Shown one piece after another: positions 1-8,149 of a stretch of 14,441 bases of DNA. This DNA is from Methanobacteriota archaeon (GTDB lineage Archaea > Thermoplasmatota > Poseidoniia > Poseidoniales > Poseidoniaceae): NCBI GenBank assembly GCA_002728035.1, contig PBUZ01000026.1, forward strand, positions 3,453 to 17,893, written 5' to 3'. The translations under genes and the position numbers were made by a program. The notes under the pieces are model-generated. The model was not told the DNA's origin. It was given only the letters and a program-made list of their open reading frames with translations, and made no database searches. The stretch's first letter is position 1, and each line of letters starts with the position of its first letter.

Positions 1-852
1 GCTCACCTTGCCGAACATGAAGGTCTCGTTATCGTTGAAGGTGATGTTTGTCACGCCGAAGATTTGGAAACATGCCATGCCGCCTTTGGCCAAATTGATC
101 TGATTCACCATTTGGCTGCCATCAACGGGACGAAGTGGTTCCATGAGGCAGCCATGCGGGTCATCGATGTCAACATCAACGGGACCTTGCAGGCCATCAG
201 GAAGGCTCAGGCTTGGGGGGCACGCATCGTGATCGCCTCCTCGCCAGAAGCCTTTGGAGACGATGAGAACATGCCGCTGAAGTCCAACAACAGCAGTTCA
301 TTTCCATCTGCTCATGACCACCAACGGTTCTCGTATGGGGCAAGCAAGTACCTCGATGAAGTCGCCCTGCAACATGCGGTCCTCCATGGATTGGACGGGC
401 GCATCGTACGCCCCTTCAACGGTTACGGACACCGTATGGTCGGCGATGCTTACGGACAGGTGGTGGGCATGATGTTCCAAGCGGTCAAAGAGCGGGGCGT
501 CATCACGGTTCACGGTGATGGGCAGCAGACCCGTAGTTTCACGCATCTTGATGACCTCGTTGATGGCATTTTCTTGGCAGGAGCACTCGATACAGGACTT
601 GACGGTGAATCGCTACGTGGTGCTTCATTCAACATCGGCAGTACCGAAGAGATTTCCATGCTGGATTTGGCCCATGCCATCAACGCTACGGTGGGGTCTC
701 AAGCGGTTGACATCGTCCTTGCCGGCGGCTATCCAGGCGATTCAAAGCGCCGCCTTCCCGACTGCACCTCTGCCGCTGAACGTTTGGGATGGCGAGCAAA
801 GGTGAGCCTGGAGGAAGGTCTTCGCAGAATGTGGGCGGCGCTTCAACCGTAA
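1..852 (+). CDS. NAD-dependent epimerase/dehydratase (extended SDR), 5'-truncated by window edge
   Basis: The reading frame is open from base 1, so the gene starts before the window and the N-terminal Gly-rich NAD(P)-binding loop is missing. What remains is about 283 residues of an extended short-chain dehydrogenase/reductase. Visible hallmarks are the HHLAAINGT stretch that follows the dinucleotide-binding strand, a Ser-rich IASSPEAFG strand (catalytic Ser region), the YGASK catalytic Tyr-x-x-x-Lys motif (Tyr codon at 334), and RPFNGYG, typical of UDP-sugar or dTDP-sugar epimerases and dehydratases. The C-terminal part carries the usual substrate-domain motifs (QTRSFTHLDDLVDG, FNIGS). Members of this family make or interconvert nucleotide sugars for surface glycans in the cytoplasm; the exact substrate cannot be read from the sequence. 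The stop overlaps the end of the opposing gene by 10 bases, leaving no room for a separate terminator. Confidence 0.9.
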   Translation, partial: AHLAEHEGLVIVEGDVCHAEDLETCHAAFGQIDLIHHLAAINGTKWFHEAAMRVIDVNINGTLQAIRKAQAWGARIVIASSPEAFGDDENMPLKSNNSSSFPSAHDHQRFSYGASKYLDEVALQHAVLHGLDGRIVRPFNGYGHRMVGDAYGQVVGMMFQAVKERGVITVHGDGQQTRSFTHLDDLVDGIFLAGALDTGLDGESLRGASFNIGSTEEISMLDLAHAINATVGSQAVDIVLAGGYPGDSKRRLPDCTSAAERLGWRAKVSLEEGLRRMWAALQP

Positions 853-1646
853 TGCTTCTCCACACGCTGGGTCCAACCCGATGGGGCAGGCGTCATGTCG
901 TCCCTTCCGTGCTGACAGAGCACGTTCATGCCGCCAGATGGCATGGTGGTGTTGGAAAACCAAACGGCCTCAACCTTGAGCACGGCCAATTTGGCCACGG
1001 CGTCAGGGAGGGGGTGTTCTTCGACAAACGTTGCTTCGATGGCTGCAACGGCCTCGCGAAGCAACAGCGGTTGGCCGTCCAACGTTTCGAGTGCGAGCAA
1101 TTGCGCCTCATCGTCTCCTTTTGGTAGCGGTGTGGCCGTTTCATCGACGATAGCTGCGCCTCGTGGTGTTGCTGGCATGAGGTTGAGCAGAATCTTGCCG
1201 GTTGCACGCAAGTTGCTCATGGTGTCGCGGGGACGACCGTCCTTGTGGATGGAAAACGATGCGGTGAGGTAAGGCGGTGCTGTTGAGACTTGCATGACGG
1301 ATGAAAGCGGTGCAAAGTTTCGCTTTCCCGCATCGTCCACCGTCCCTGCAACCACCACGGGTCGAGGCGAGAGCACGCTGTTTAGCCATGTGCTTCGCTC
1401 CACATGTTCCATGTCGTCGACAGGCAAGCGGTGCAACGGAACTTGATCTTCGCTCGTTTCGGTGAACCATTTGTCCAAGGTGCCGTTGGCGATTTCTTCC
1501 AGTGCATGGTTGTTGAAGTCGATGTAGGCTTCCCAGCGGGGGATTTCCGCCAAATCACCCCTCGCTCGTTTTCGTTCGATGGAGTCCTCGGCGTAACGGT
1601 TGCAACGTTTCAAGAACGCCGCGACGATGGAGCGCTCGTCGCTCAT
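843..1646 (-). CDS. Flavin-reductase-like (split-barrel FMN-binding) protein with helical N-terminal extension
   Basis: About 267 residues. I chose the start at 1646 rather than the longer in-frame start at 1712: it gives an ATGA stop-start overlap with the preceding acyltransferase gene and has a GGAGGG ribosome-binding site just upstream. Residues from about 75 resemble the flavin reductase / DIM6-NTAB FMN-binding fold: a SPRPVVVAGT strand, then NFAPLSSVMQVSTAPPYLTA, then the RDTMSNLRATG segment that packs on the flavin. The first ~70 residues are a charged helical extension not needed for that fold. The family includes FMN reductases and FMN-binding proteins of unknown substrate; the actual reaction is not deducible here. 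It is the third gene of a minus-strand unit with the peroxiredoxin and acyltransferase. Confidence 0.8.
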   Translation of the reverse strand: MSDERSIVAAFLKRCNRYAEDSIERKRARGDLAEIPRWEAYIDFNNHALEEIANGTLDKWFTETSEDQVPLHRLPVDDMEHVERSTWLNSVLSPRPVVVAGTVDDAGKRNFAPLSSVMQVSTAPPYLTASFSIHKDGRPRDTMSNLRATGKILLNLMPATPRGAAIVDETATPLPKGDDEAQLLALETLDGQPLLLREAVAAIEATFVEEHPLPDAVAKLAVLKVEAVWFSNTTMPSGGMNVLCQHGRDDMTPAPSGWTQRVEKHYG

Positions 1647-2122
1647 GCTCGCTCCCTCCGTTCTTCGTAGGCGGCTCGTGACATGAGCAAAGAGGCTGGG
1701 TTTCCAGCCCACACCTCGTCGTCAGGCAGATGTGAAGTCAGGACAGCGCCCGCTGCGAGGACACTGTTGCGCCCCATACTGCTGCCGGGGACGAGCGTTG
1801 CATTCCCTCCGATGACGGCACCGTCACCCACTCGGACAGGTTGCCATTTGTTTCGGTCTCCCGAGGGCGGGTACTTGTCGTTGAGCAAGACGGCGGCTGG
1901 GCCGACAAATACGCGTTCTCCAAGCACACACTCGTCAGCGATGTAGGCCGAGCCTTGGATGCGACATCCGTCACCGAGCACGGCTCGTTGGCCGATGTGG
2001 GCAAGTGCGCCGATGCTGCAATCAGCACCGATGGCGGCGTCTTTGCCGATATGACACGGCCACCAAGCGACAGCGCCAGATCCGAGGTCAACACGTTGAC
2101 CCGAAACTGGAGGCATTGACAT
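1643..2122 (-). CDS. Left-handed beta-helix (hexapeptide-repeat) acyl/acetyltransferase, WbpD/WlbB-like
   Basis: A 159-residue protein made almost entirely of hexapeptide repeats ([LIV]-G-x4), visible as HIGKDAAIGADCSIGALAHI and later VRVGDGAVIGGNATL. These form the triangular left-handed beta-helix of acyl-CoA-dependent transferases. A loop at about residues 80-95 (NDKYPPSGDR) interrupts the helix, as in sugar-nucleotide N-acetyltransferases of the WbpD/WlbB type. The segment WAGNPA at 138-143 is the common C-terminal motif of this superfamily. Likely role (inference): acetylation of an amino group on a nucleotide sugar for surface polysaccharide or glycoprotein synthesis. The start has a GAGG ribosome-binding site. 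The gene lies 9 bases after the peroxiredoxin stop and overlaps the flavin-reductase-like gene by 4 bases. The acceptor sugar is not identifiable. Confidence 0.85.
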   Translation of the reverse strand: MSMPPVSGQRVDLGSGAVAWWPCHIGKDAAIGADCSIGALAHIGQRAVLGDGCRIQGSAYIADECVLGERVFVGPAAVLLNDKYPPSGDRNKWQPVRVGDGAVIGGNATLVPGSSMGRNSVLAAGAVLTSHLPDDEVWAGNPASLLMSRAAYEERRERA

Positions 2123-2131
2123 GAAATCGCC

Positions 2132-2617
2132 TCACTCGCTCAAGCCGAGTTCTCGCATGAGCATGCCGACGTGACCTTTGGCCTTGACGTTGTATCGACA
2201 CCAACCGAGGTTTCCGTCCGGTTGGATGACAAAGGTTGAACGCGCACATCCCATGTATTCCCTTCCGTAATTTTTCTTCAGACGCCATGTTCCAAATGCG
2301 TGATGCAGGCTCAGATCCTCATCGACCAACAGCGGGAAGTTCAACGCTTGCTTGGTGGCGAATTTCTGATGTGAGGCGGCGCTGTCCTTTGAGACGCCGA
2401 AGACGATCGTGTTCTCGCTCTGCAAACGATTCATGTTGTCACGAAAATCGCAGGCTTGGGTGGTGCATCCAGGGGTGGAGTCTTTTGGGTAGAAATAGAG
2501 GATGACCGTTTTCCCCTCGCCGAGATAATCGCTCAATCGGTGCTCAGCACCGCTTCCATCTATGGCAGTGAAGTCTGGGGCTTGTTGTCCGGGTTCAAGG
2601 GTGACGGGGGGGCTCAT
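2132..2617 (-). CDS. bcp: Thioredoxin-dependent peroxiredoxin, PrxQ/Bcp type
   Basis: A 161-residue protein with the full PrxQ/Bcp layout. The catalytic segment at residues 47-58 (STPGCTTQACDF) contains the peroxidatic Cys51 and, five residues later, the resolving Cys56 characteristic of the Bcp/PrxQ subgroup. Further family motifs are the N-terminal PGQQAPDFTAID strand, LYFYPKDSTPG, FGVSKDSAASHQKFA, LNFPLLVDEDLSLHHAFG and a C-terminal RSTFVIQPDG strand. The enzyme reduces hydrogen peroxide and organic hydroperoxides in the cytoplasm using thioredoxin-like donors. It is the first gene of the minus-strand three-gene unit and faces the shared upstream region with the archaellum operon. Length and motifs are normal and I see no damage. 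Confidence 0.95.
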   Translation of the reverse strand: MSPPVTLEPGQQAPDFTAIDGSGAEHRLSDYLGEGKTVILYFYPKDSTPGCTTQACDFRDNMNRLQSENTIVFGVSKDSAASHQKFATKQALNFPLLVDEDLSLHHAFGTWRLKKNYGREYMGCARSTFVIQPDGNLGWCRYNVKAKGHVGMLMRELGLSE

Positions 2618-2683
2618 GAATACCCGAGTCTCTCCAATCTCTAAAGGAATTGCTTCGAAAAAACGGACAAAAGGGAGATTTTC

Positions 2684-2733
2684 ATTCGCTTATGCGCTGC
2701 AAGACGCCATTTATGCAATGCGAATAATTTACG
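2684..2733. promoter_or_regulatory. Divergent promoter region between peroxiredoxin unit and archaellum operon
   Basis: The 134-base space 2618-2751 is the only intergenic region where both flanking units start. AT-rich elements resembling archaeal TATA boxes are CATTTATGC around 2708-2716 (read as GCATAAATG on the minus strand, correctly placed for the peroxiredoxin unit) and CGAATAATTTA at 2721-2731 on the plus strand. The six-base TTATGC occurs twice, at 2690-2695 and 2711-2716, 21 bases apart (about two helical turns), which would suit a regulator dimer. Assignment by eye only; the plus-strand box lies very close to the ATG at 2752, so the forward start site is uncertain. Confidence 0.35.
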
Positions 2734-2751
2734 AGTCATAGCGGGTGATTC

Positions 2752-3240
2752 ATGGTAAGAAGACCGATTCTTTCAATAACTGGCAGGACTCACATAGAAT
2801 CCATGGTCGGCGCTCGCATGTCCCGTAAGGCGCGTCGCCATTTCAAGAAAATTCAGCGTGCAGACACAAAATATGCGCTGCAAGAGATTGCGAGCAGCAT
2901 ACAAACTGACCTCGACAAGCGCCATTTGAGTTATGACGAGGCACTGATGCTCGGTAACATGATTCAAAATCGTGCCGACCAAGTGCCCGGTGACTCGATC
3001 GTGTATGCCATTTCGGACAGGGATGCCTACCGTCGAACGCTCGAACTTTACCTACGAGATGCTCTCTTGACCCGTACCGAACAACTCCTCCTCTGGGAAG
3101 AGCGTCGTCGCCTGGGAATCTCGGACACCGAACACGAGAACCTGCTCAACCAATTGCTCGCTCAATGGAAGCGACAAGGCCGTGCGGTCACCATCGACCG
3201 TTTTGAGAAACCCAAAAGCGGGGGTGTAGACCCTGCGTAA
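2752..3240 (+). CDS. Basic helical protein of unknown function, first gene of the archaellum operon (TerB-like helical pattern)
   Basis: A 162-residue protein I cannot assign to a named family. It has no signal peptide or membrane helix. A strongly basic N-terminus (MSRKARRHFKKIQRA) precedes helices predicted from composition. Residues 93-134 (from AYRRTLELYLRDALL through LGISDTEHENLL) resemble a helix pair seen in TerB-like and related archaeal helical domains, with the pattern [YR-x-L ... E-x-x-LL ... LGIS-x-x-EH-x-x-LL]; this is recognition by eye and weak. ATG 2752 has a GGTGAT ribosome-binding site 3 bases away; ATG 2803 or 2818 are possible alternatives but have no such site. The end overlaps the probable start of the giant membrane protein by 8 bases, so the two are probably translationally coupled. 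Likely cytoplasmic. Confidence 0.75.
   Translation: MVRRPILSITGRTHIESMVGARMSRKARRHFKKIQRADTKYALQEIASSIQTDLDKRHLSYDEALMLGNMIQNRADQVPGDSIVYAISDRDAYRRTLELYLRDALLTRTEQLLLWEERRRLGISDTEHENLLNQLLAQWKRQGRAVTIDRFEKPKSGGVDPA
3220..3226 (+). promoter_or_regulatory. Shine-Dalgarno site supporting a CTG start at 3233
   Basis: GGGGGTG sits 6 bases before CTG 3233, the normal spacing in this operon. The frame is closed by a TAG at 3227-3229, so no ATG or GTG start exists between that stop and the hydrophobic region. The next candidates, TTG 3260 and GTG 3263, have no ribosome-binding site upstream. Confidence 0.5.
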
Positions 3241-6200
3241 GTCGTTTTCACCCTTCGCCTTGGTGGCGCTGTTGCTCATCACGAGTTTGTCGCCGCTCGC
3301 CTTCGCCGACCAAGGGCGCTCAACGCCTGATTTTATCGTTTCATCCTTTACGCTCGACGATGCAGGTTCCATTTCATCGGGCGGGGTTGTTCAAGCGGAA
3401 GACGCGACGCACATCGTCCGAATTCAAGTTCAGAACATCGGCTTGGGTGCAGGACAAGCGTCGCTCGCCCTGTTGCTGCAAGGAACATCTTCTTCTGGCG
3501 ATGTCGTGTTGGACAGCACGGATTTGGGCGTTATCGCTTCAGGGGCCTCCAGTTCGGTGGTTGTCTTCTCCTGGGCAGCCACATTGGGCAACAACCAGAT
3601 TCTCAAGGCTCGCGTCTCTTCACCAACCGATGTGAACACCGGCAACAACGAGGAACAGATCCTCGCCGATGTGACCCAGTATCAAGAATCAAGTGTGCCA
3701 GTGATCAACATTCCCGAACCCGCTCCGGGCGGAACGAACGTGATTTGGTCGAAAACGGTGCATGACTTCAACATCGGTGTACGCAACGACGGCGTGAAGA
3801 ATCAATCTGCTCAGTTCTGGCTCAACTTCACCGAAGTGGGGAATCCCGGCAACACGTTCTCTGCGGCCTCAAACATTGTCCCTATCGTCCGCCCAGGCTC
3901 CATCTACAACGGTGGTGCCACGCCCCAGACGGTCTCGATGAGCTTTGATGCAACCACTCGAACGGGAGAATGGAACGTGGTGGGTACCATGTTTGCCAGT
4001 GGCTTGGGATGGACAAAAGACGTTGTCTTCCTAACGCAAACGGTGGTCTTTTCCGACTACGACTTCACGCTCACCGCCGCTCATGACAGAAGCGTTGAGC
4101 CTGGCCAAACATCGCTGCTCAACTTCATCATCAAGAACGTCGGCATTGCTTCGGACGATTACACCATCACCCAATCCGATGTGAGCGGGTGGGTCTCAAG
4201 TGTAACGCCCGGAGCCCAAACTCCGTCCATTTCACCAGGTGTCACCACCTCGGTAACCGTTGGTGTCGATGTCCCGGCGAGTGCCGATCGCACCGAATCA
4301 GAAACGGTGACGCTCACCATTGAGTCAAACAACGGAGCGTTCCAAAAGACGGTGTCCACCACCGTGCTGGCCGGTGAATTATACGAAGGGACGGTCGTGA
4401 TGGATGCAACGACGCAAGATCTTACTCCAGGTCAAACCAGCACCCTACAGGTCGAGGTTCAAAACACAGGCAACACGCCCACGTCCTTCCTTATCAGTGC
4501 TGGAATTTCGACCAATCCGCTCAATTGGGACATCTCCCTCTCGAGCCCAACAACCGGCATCTTGGATGTCTCCGAATCCGTTACCGTTTCGATTTCGGTC
4601 ACCCCGCCCGTCATCAAGAATCCCTTGGTGGCAGCGGAATACAACCGAGCGGGTGACGCCATGTCCGTTTGGGCTCAAGCGACATCAATTCACGGGGGCA
4701 TTCCTAGTTTGGGCGCCACCCCCGTCACCATCCTCCCGGTTATTGTGGTCGACCCAGGTCTTCCGACAACCTCCATCGACATGACGGTTGAACAAGTCAT
4801 GCAAGCCCAGCAAGGAATGGGGCTTGAAGAAATCCTCGACCTCGATTTGGAAGTCCGCCACAACTTGGTCACTGATTTGTCCGAAACGGTTGATGCTACG
4901 CTTACACTGGGTGCAGCGGTCTTTACTTCGGATTCATCGGGTGGTTTCAACGAGCCAAACCGTTGGGCCATCGGCCTTTCTCCAACCGCCTTCCCGGGTC
5001 TTTCCTTGGGTCAAAGCGCCAACGCCGTTATGACGCTTCAAGGCCCAGCGGACGCTTATCCTGTCTCAGGGTCGCTTTCGATTCCAGTAACGGCCACGCC
5101 AACGCTCGGTGGCGTGCATCAAGGTTCAGGCGTGATTCCGTCGGCCATCACGCAAAATCTTACCATCAACATACCGCCCGTTCTGGGTGCAGTTGGTCAC
5201 AACGGTTCCGTCCTTGACGCCATGGTTGGCGAAGAGACAGAGTACACCATTGGGCTGGCCAACACGGGCAACAACATGACCTCCTATCGTTTGGTGATGA
5301 CCGATTCCTTGCCATCCGGTTGGGTTGCCTCGTTCTCTTCGACCAGTTTGATGCCGTCGACAACCGTTCTCTCTGTGCCTGCAGACGTCGCCGACCACCC
5401 TGCCAACTCCGATGACCACATCAAGAACTTCAGCCTCGTGATCACCACTGCTCCTATGGCCCCTGCAAACAGCGTTGAAACACTCACCATTGAGGTTCAA
5501 GAGGTCGCATCAGGCGCGTACATTTCTTCCTTTGATGTGCCGATTCGCGTCGGTGAAAAGGTGAGCGCTTCGCTCAGCCCCACCAGTCAGGAAGTCAACA
5601 TGTCCATTGGCGACGAGATCACGACAAGTGTGGTCATCAGCAACGACGGGAACACGCCAGCAATCTTTGGCGTTTGGCTGGACACCTCTGCAGCAGGTGA
5701 AGTTGAATATGTGCTTGAAACTCCAACCGTTGTCACCGTTGGCGCAGGTTACGAATCAACCGTCCGTGTCCGTTTGAAGCCAACCAATGATGCCCTCGCA
5801 GCCACCGAATACAAAGCAACCGTGTGGGTTTCGAACATCGAATCCGGGCTGAACCTATCGTCAGATATCATCGGAAACATCAGTGAGCAACACGGCATCA
5901 TGGTTGAAACTGAGAACGAGGAGTACGGCGTGGTTCCTGGAGAATCGCAAATGGTCAATTTCACGATTTTCAACAACGGTAACCTCGTTGAAGAGCTCAT
6001 CGTCGAAGCCACCGTAGAAGGAAACTGGACCGTCACGCCTCCGACGCAACCCATGACCATTAATGTGGACGAGAGCATGACCGGTAGTTTTGTTGTTGAC
6101 GTTCCAGCACTCGGCGGAGAGGATGACATGCTCAACGGCGCCATCTACCCTGTGACCATGCGCATCCTCAACGCAACCACGGACGAAGAATTGAAGGTCC

Positions 6201-8149
6201 ATCGATTCAACCTCATCGTCGCCCCTCTGTTCATCGTTGAAGTCGAAGACTGGCCGACAACGATGTACTACCATCGCTCCTTTGACAGGACATGGGATGT
6301 CACCATCACCAACACCGGAAACAAAGACGTGGTGGTGAACCTCTCGTACACGCTGCTTCAAGGTGGTTTGGCCACACCAAGCACGGATTGGGAAATTTCC
6401 AATACAGCACCATCTACCCTTGAATTGAAGCGTGATGTACCTACTCAGCTGAGTTTCGTGGTCCGAAGCACCGCTACCGAGCCTGCGCTGACCCTTGCAG
6501 CCAACCTCATCGTCTCCCTTGACCCTGTAGATGCCGCAGTTCAAGGCAGTGCAGAGTATTACACCGACCTTCGGATGGATCGATTCTTCGAACTCAGCGA
6601 CACCCCCGTCTCACCGCCGCAGGACAACGGACCACGCGCCTATCCAATCGTTTACTCGCACATTCCCACCGGGCCAGAAAGTTCTGTGGCTTACGAATTG
6701 GAACTTTGTCGGGCTGACCGATTGCTTGACTTTGCCGCTATTGAACAAAATGAATCCCTGTACGAATGGTCGTTCTTTATTCGAGTTGATGACACGGATT
6801 ATCCGCTCGATTTGGACAATATTTGCGGCTCGGGCAGCCTTGGTGCCGATTCCCGCATCACGCTTCCCGTTCGTCAACCTTGGGTGACGACCGATGCCAT
6901 ACAGTTGTTCATCGACGCTCCCAACCCCCCGAACATCCTTTCCGGCGATGGTTGGGACTTGACCTTCCGACTCTATCATCCAACCGAAAACAACGGCTAC
7001 ACCGTCTACGACCAAGAAGTGTTCACCTACACGCTGGCGGTCTATTCCGACCCCGCCATCGTTGCGCAAGGGCCGACAGATCCCGACGCGTTCTTTGAAG
7101 GCCAAGAAACCACATATTTCGTCGAGGTCCAAAACTTGGGAACCGCTCAGGCGCTCGGAATTGCACCCGTTCTGGACTGCAACGGGGACGTGGAGGTGCT
7201 CTCTGATGCCGAGATGCTGGGTATTTTGGGTTCCACAGAATCGCACACCTTCACATGGGATGTACGTCCCGCAGTCATCGACTGGTGGGAAGTCTCCAAG
7301 GAAATTCAATGCGATGTCACGCTCACCTATCTCTATGTTGGTGACGGCAACAACGAGGACAACGATCGCTCTCAGGGTGTGGAATTGGGTCAAGAGACGG
7401 TCCAATCATGGTCGCCCGACCTCTCGGCTGCCTTCATCGCCTGTGTCGTTGCGGCGCTTCTTTCCATCGTGTTCGTTCGCCTGTCGTCTCAATCGGAGAA
7501 ATGGCAGCTGGGTGGTATCTACGCAGGCGTGTTGGCCTTTGGCTTTGCTTTCCACCTCTTCTCGAATGTTTACTGGGGGCCTGCCGTGTTGGTCTTGTGT
7601 GCGCTGTGGATTTGGCGTATGACATGGAAGAGCAGCGAAGAATTCCGGCTCATTCACGAAGATTATCAACGCGCCAGGAAGGGCATCTCAACCGTATACT
7701 CAGACCACTTTGAGGCCTTGAACGATAGCCGACGCCAATTGACCATCATTCTCTGCATCCCTGTTCTCGGGATGTTGGCCATCGTGCTGGGTCTTCCCCC
7801 ACAGCTCTCTGTGGATCAAAACAACGTGGCTGTGATGGGCGCCTACTTCCTCATCATCAGCATCGGTGTCTGGTACCTCCTCAAGCGTTCAGATAAACTG
7901 TATGGCAACCTCTACGGTCGAATGACCGATGCTGAGATCAGGTCGATACGCATCGAACGGGACCTGAGTGACCCAGCCCGCCTCCTCAACGATTTGGCAG
8001 ACGAAGGCCTTGATTTCTCATCGGTTCTCGGTGACGACGAGGCAGAAGAAGACGAGGAAGACGAAGACGACGACGGCGGTAAGGATTACCAGCCCATTCT
8101 CGTCGGTTCCATAGGCAATGATGACGGGGAGGTGGAAAACAGTGCCTGA
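3233..8149 (+). CDS. Giant secreted/membrane protein: multiple CARDB/NEW3-type Ig-like domains, five C-terminal membrane helices, acidic cytoplasmic tail
   Basis: About 1638 residues if started at CTG 3233 (1629 from TTG 3260). The CTG start gives a complete signal peptide: MRKS n-region, hydrophobic ALVALLLITSL core, probable cleavage after LAFA (residue 25). A CARDB-like domain follows (~30-150), then a series of beta-sandwich domains marked by recurring (V/I)xNTGN, NNGN or NVG motifs after PGQ/xGE turns (roughly 165-270, 275-378, 387-499, 512-650, 650-766, 776-872, 890-1000, 1002-1116, 1273-1386). The ectodomain has about 14 N-x-S/T sequons and only four Cys, in two pairs near its end. Membrane helices lie near 1397-1417, 1426-1444, 1449-1466, 1503-1525 and 1533-1553. 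Five helices put the C-terminal tail, with its DDEAEEDEEDEDDD run, in the cytoplasm, consistent with basic residues after helices 1, 3 and 5. Not a known archaellum component; inferred envelope scaffold. Function unproven. Confidence 0.85.
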   Translation: MRKSFSPFALVALLLITSLSPLAFADQGRSTPDFIVSSFTLDDAGSISSGGVVQAEDATHIVRIQVQNIGLGAGQASLALLLQGTSSSGDVVLDSTDLGVIASGASSSVVVFSWAATLGNNQILKARVSSPTDVNTGNNEEQILADVTQYQESSVPVINIPEPAPGGTNVIWSKTVHDFNIGVRNDGVKNQSAQFWLNFTEVGNPGNTFSAASNIVPIVRPGSIYNGGATPQTVSMSFDATTRTGEWNVVGTMFASGLGWTKDVVFLTQTVVFSDYDFTLTAAHDRSVEPGQTSLLNFIIKNVGIASDDYTITQSDVSGWVSSVTPGAQTPSISPGVTTSVTVGVDVPASADRTESETVTLTIESNNGAFQKTVSTTVLAGELYEGTVVMDATTQDLTPGQTSTLQVEVQNTGNTPTSFLISAGISTNPLNWDISLSSPTTGILDVSESVTVSISVTPPVIKNPLVAAEYNRAGDAMSVWAQATSIHGGIPSLGATPVTILPVIVVDPGLPTTSIDMTVEQVMQAQQGMGLEEILDLDLEVRHNLVTDLSETVDATLTLGAAVFTSDSSGGFNEPNRWAIGLSPTAFPGLSLGQSANAVMTLQGPADAYPVSGSLSIPVTATPTLGGVHQGSGVIPSAITQNLTINIPPVLGAVGHNGSVLDAMVGEETEYTIGLANTGNNMTSYRLVMTDSLPSGWVASFSSTSLMPSTTVLSVPADVADHPANSDDHIKNFSLVITTAPMAPANSVETLTIEVQEVASGAYISSFDVPIRVGEKVSASLSPTSQEVNMSIGDEITTSVVISNDGNTPAIFGVWLDTSAAGEVEYVLETPTVVTVGAGYESTVRVRLKPTNDALAATEYKATVWVSNIESGLNLSSDIIGNISEQHGIMVETENEEYGVVPGESQMVNFTIFNNGNLVEELIVEATVEGNWTVTPPTQPMTINVDESMTGSFVVDVPALGGEDDMLNGAIYPVTMRILNATTDEELKVHRFNLIVAPLFIVEVEDWPTTMYYHRSFDRTWDVTITNTGNKDVVVNLSYTLLQGGLATPSTDWEISNTAPSTLELKRDVPTQLSFVVRSTATEPALTLAANLIVSLDPVDAAVQGSAEYYTDLRMDRFFELSDTPVSPPQDNGPRAYPIVYSHIPTGPESSVAYELELCRADRLLDFAAIEQNESLYEWSFFIRVDDTDYPLDLDNICGSGSLGADSRITLPVRQPWVTTDAIQLFIDAPNPPNILSGDGWDLTFRLYHPTENNGYTVYDQEVFTYTLAVYSDPAIVAQGPTDPDAFFEGQETTYFVEVQNLGTAQALGIAPVLDCNGDVEVLSDAEMLGILGSTESHTFTWDVRPAVIDWWEVSKEIQCDVTLTYLYVGDGNNEDNDRSQGVELGQETVQSWSPDLSAAFIACVVAALLSIVFVRLSSQSEKWQLGGIYAGVLAFGFAFHLFSNVYWGPAVLVLCALWIWRMTWKSSEEFRLIHEDYQRARKGISTVYSDHFEALNDSRRQLTIILCIPVLGMLAIVLGLPPQLSVDQNNVAVMGAYFLIISIGVWYLLKRSDKLYGNLYGRMTDAEIRSIRIERDLSDPARLLNDLADEGLDFSSVLGDDEAEEDEEDEDDDGGKDYQPILVGSIGNDDGEVENSA

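Noticed and set aside
843..852. Bidirectional terminator between the epimerase and the flavin-reductase-like gene
   Set aside because: The two coding regions overlap tail to tail by 10 bases, and no stem with a T-run is visible there.
4057..6600. Possible internal DNA repeats or a mobile element within the giant gene
   Set aside because: The repetition is at protein-fold level (Ig-like domains with NTGN turns); I see no long near-identical DNA repeats, terminal inverted repeats or transposase.
6611..7405. Long minus-strand open frame (264 codons) opposite the giant gene
   Set aside because: The plus frame encodes a coherent domain series; the minus frame has no recognisable motif and reflects codon bias of the real gene. 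The same applies to minus frames at 5861-6544 and 13766-14419.
8033..8080. GA-rich repetitive stretch as a possible microsatellite or regulatory repeat
   Set aside because: It is in frame and encodes the acidic Asp/Glu tail of the giant membrane protein; the repetition follows from the GAA/GAG/GAC codons.
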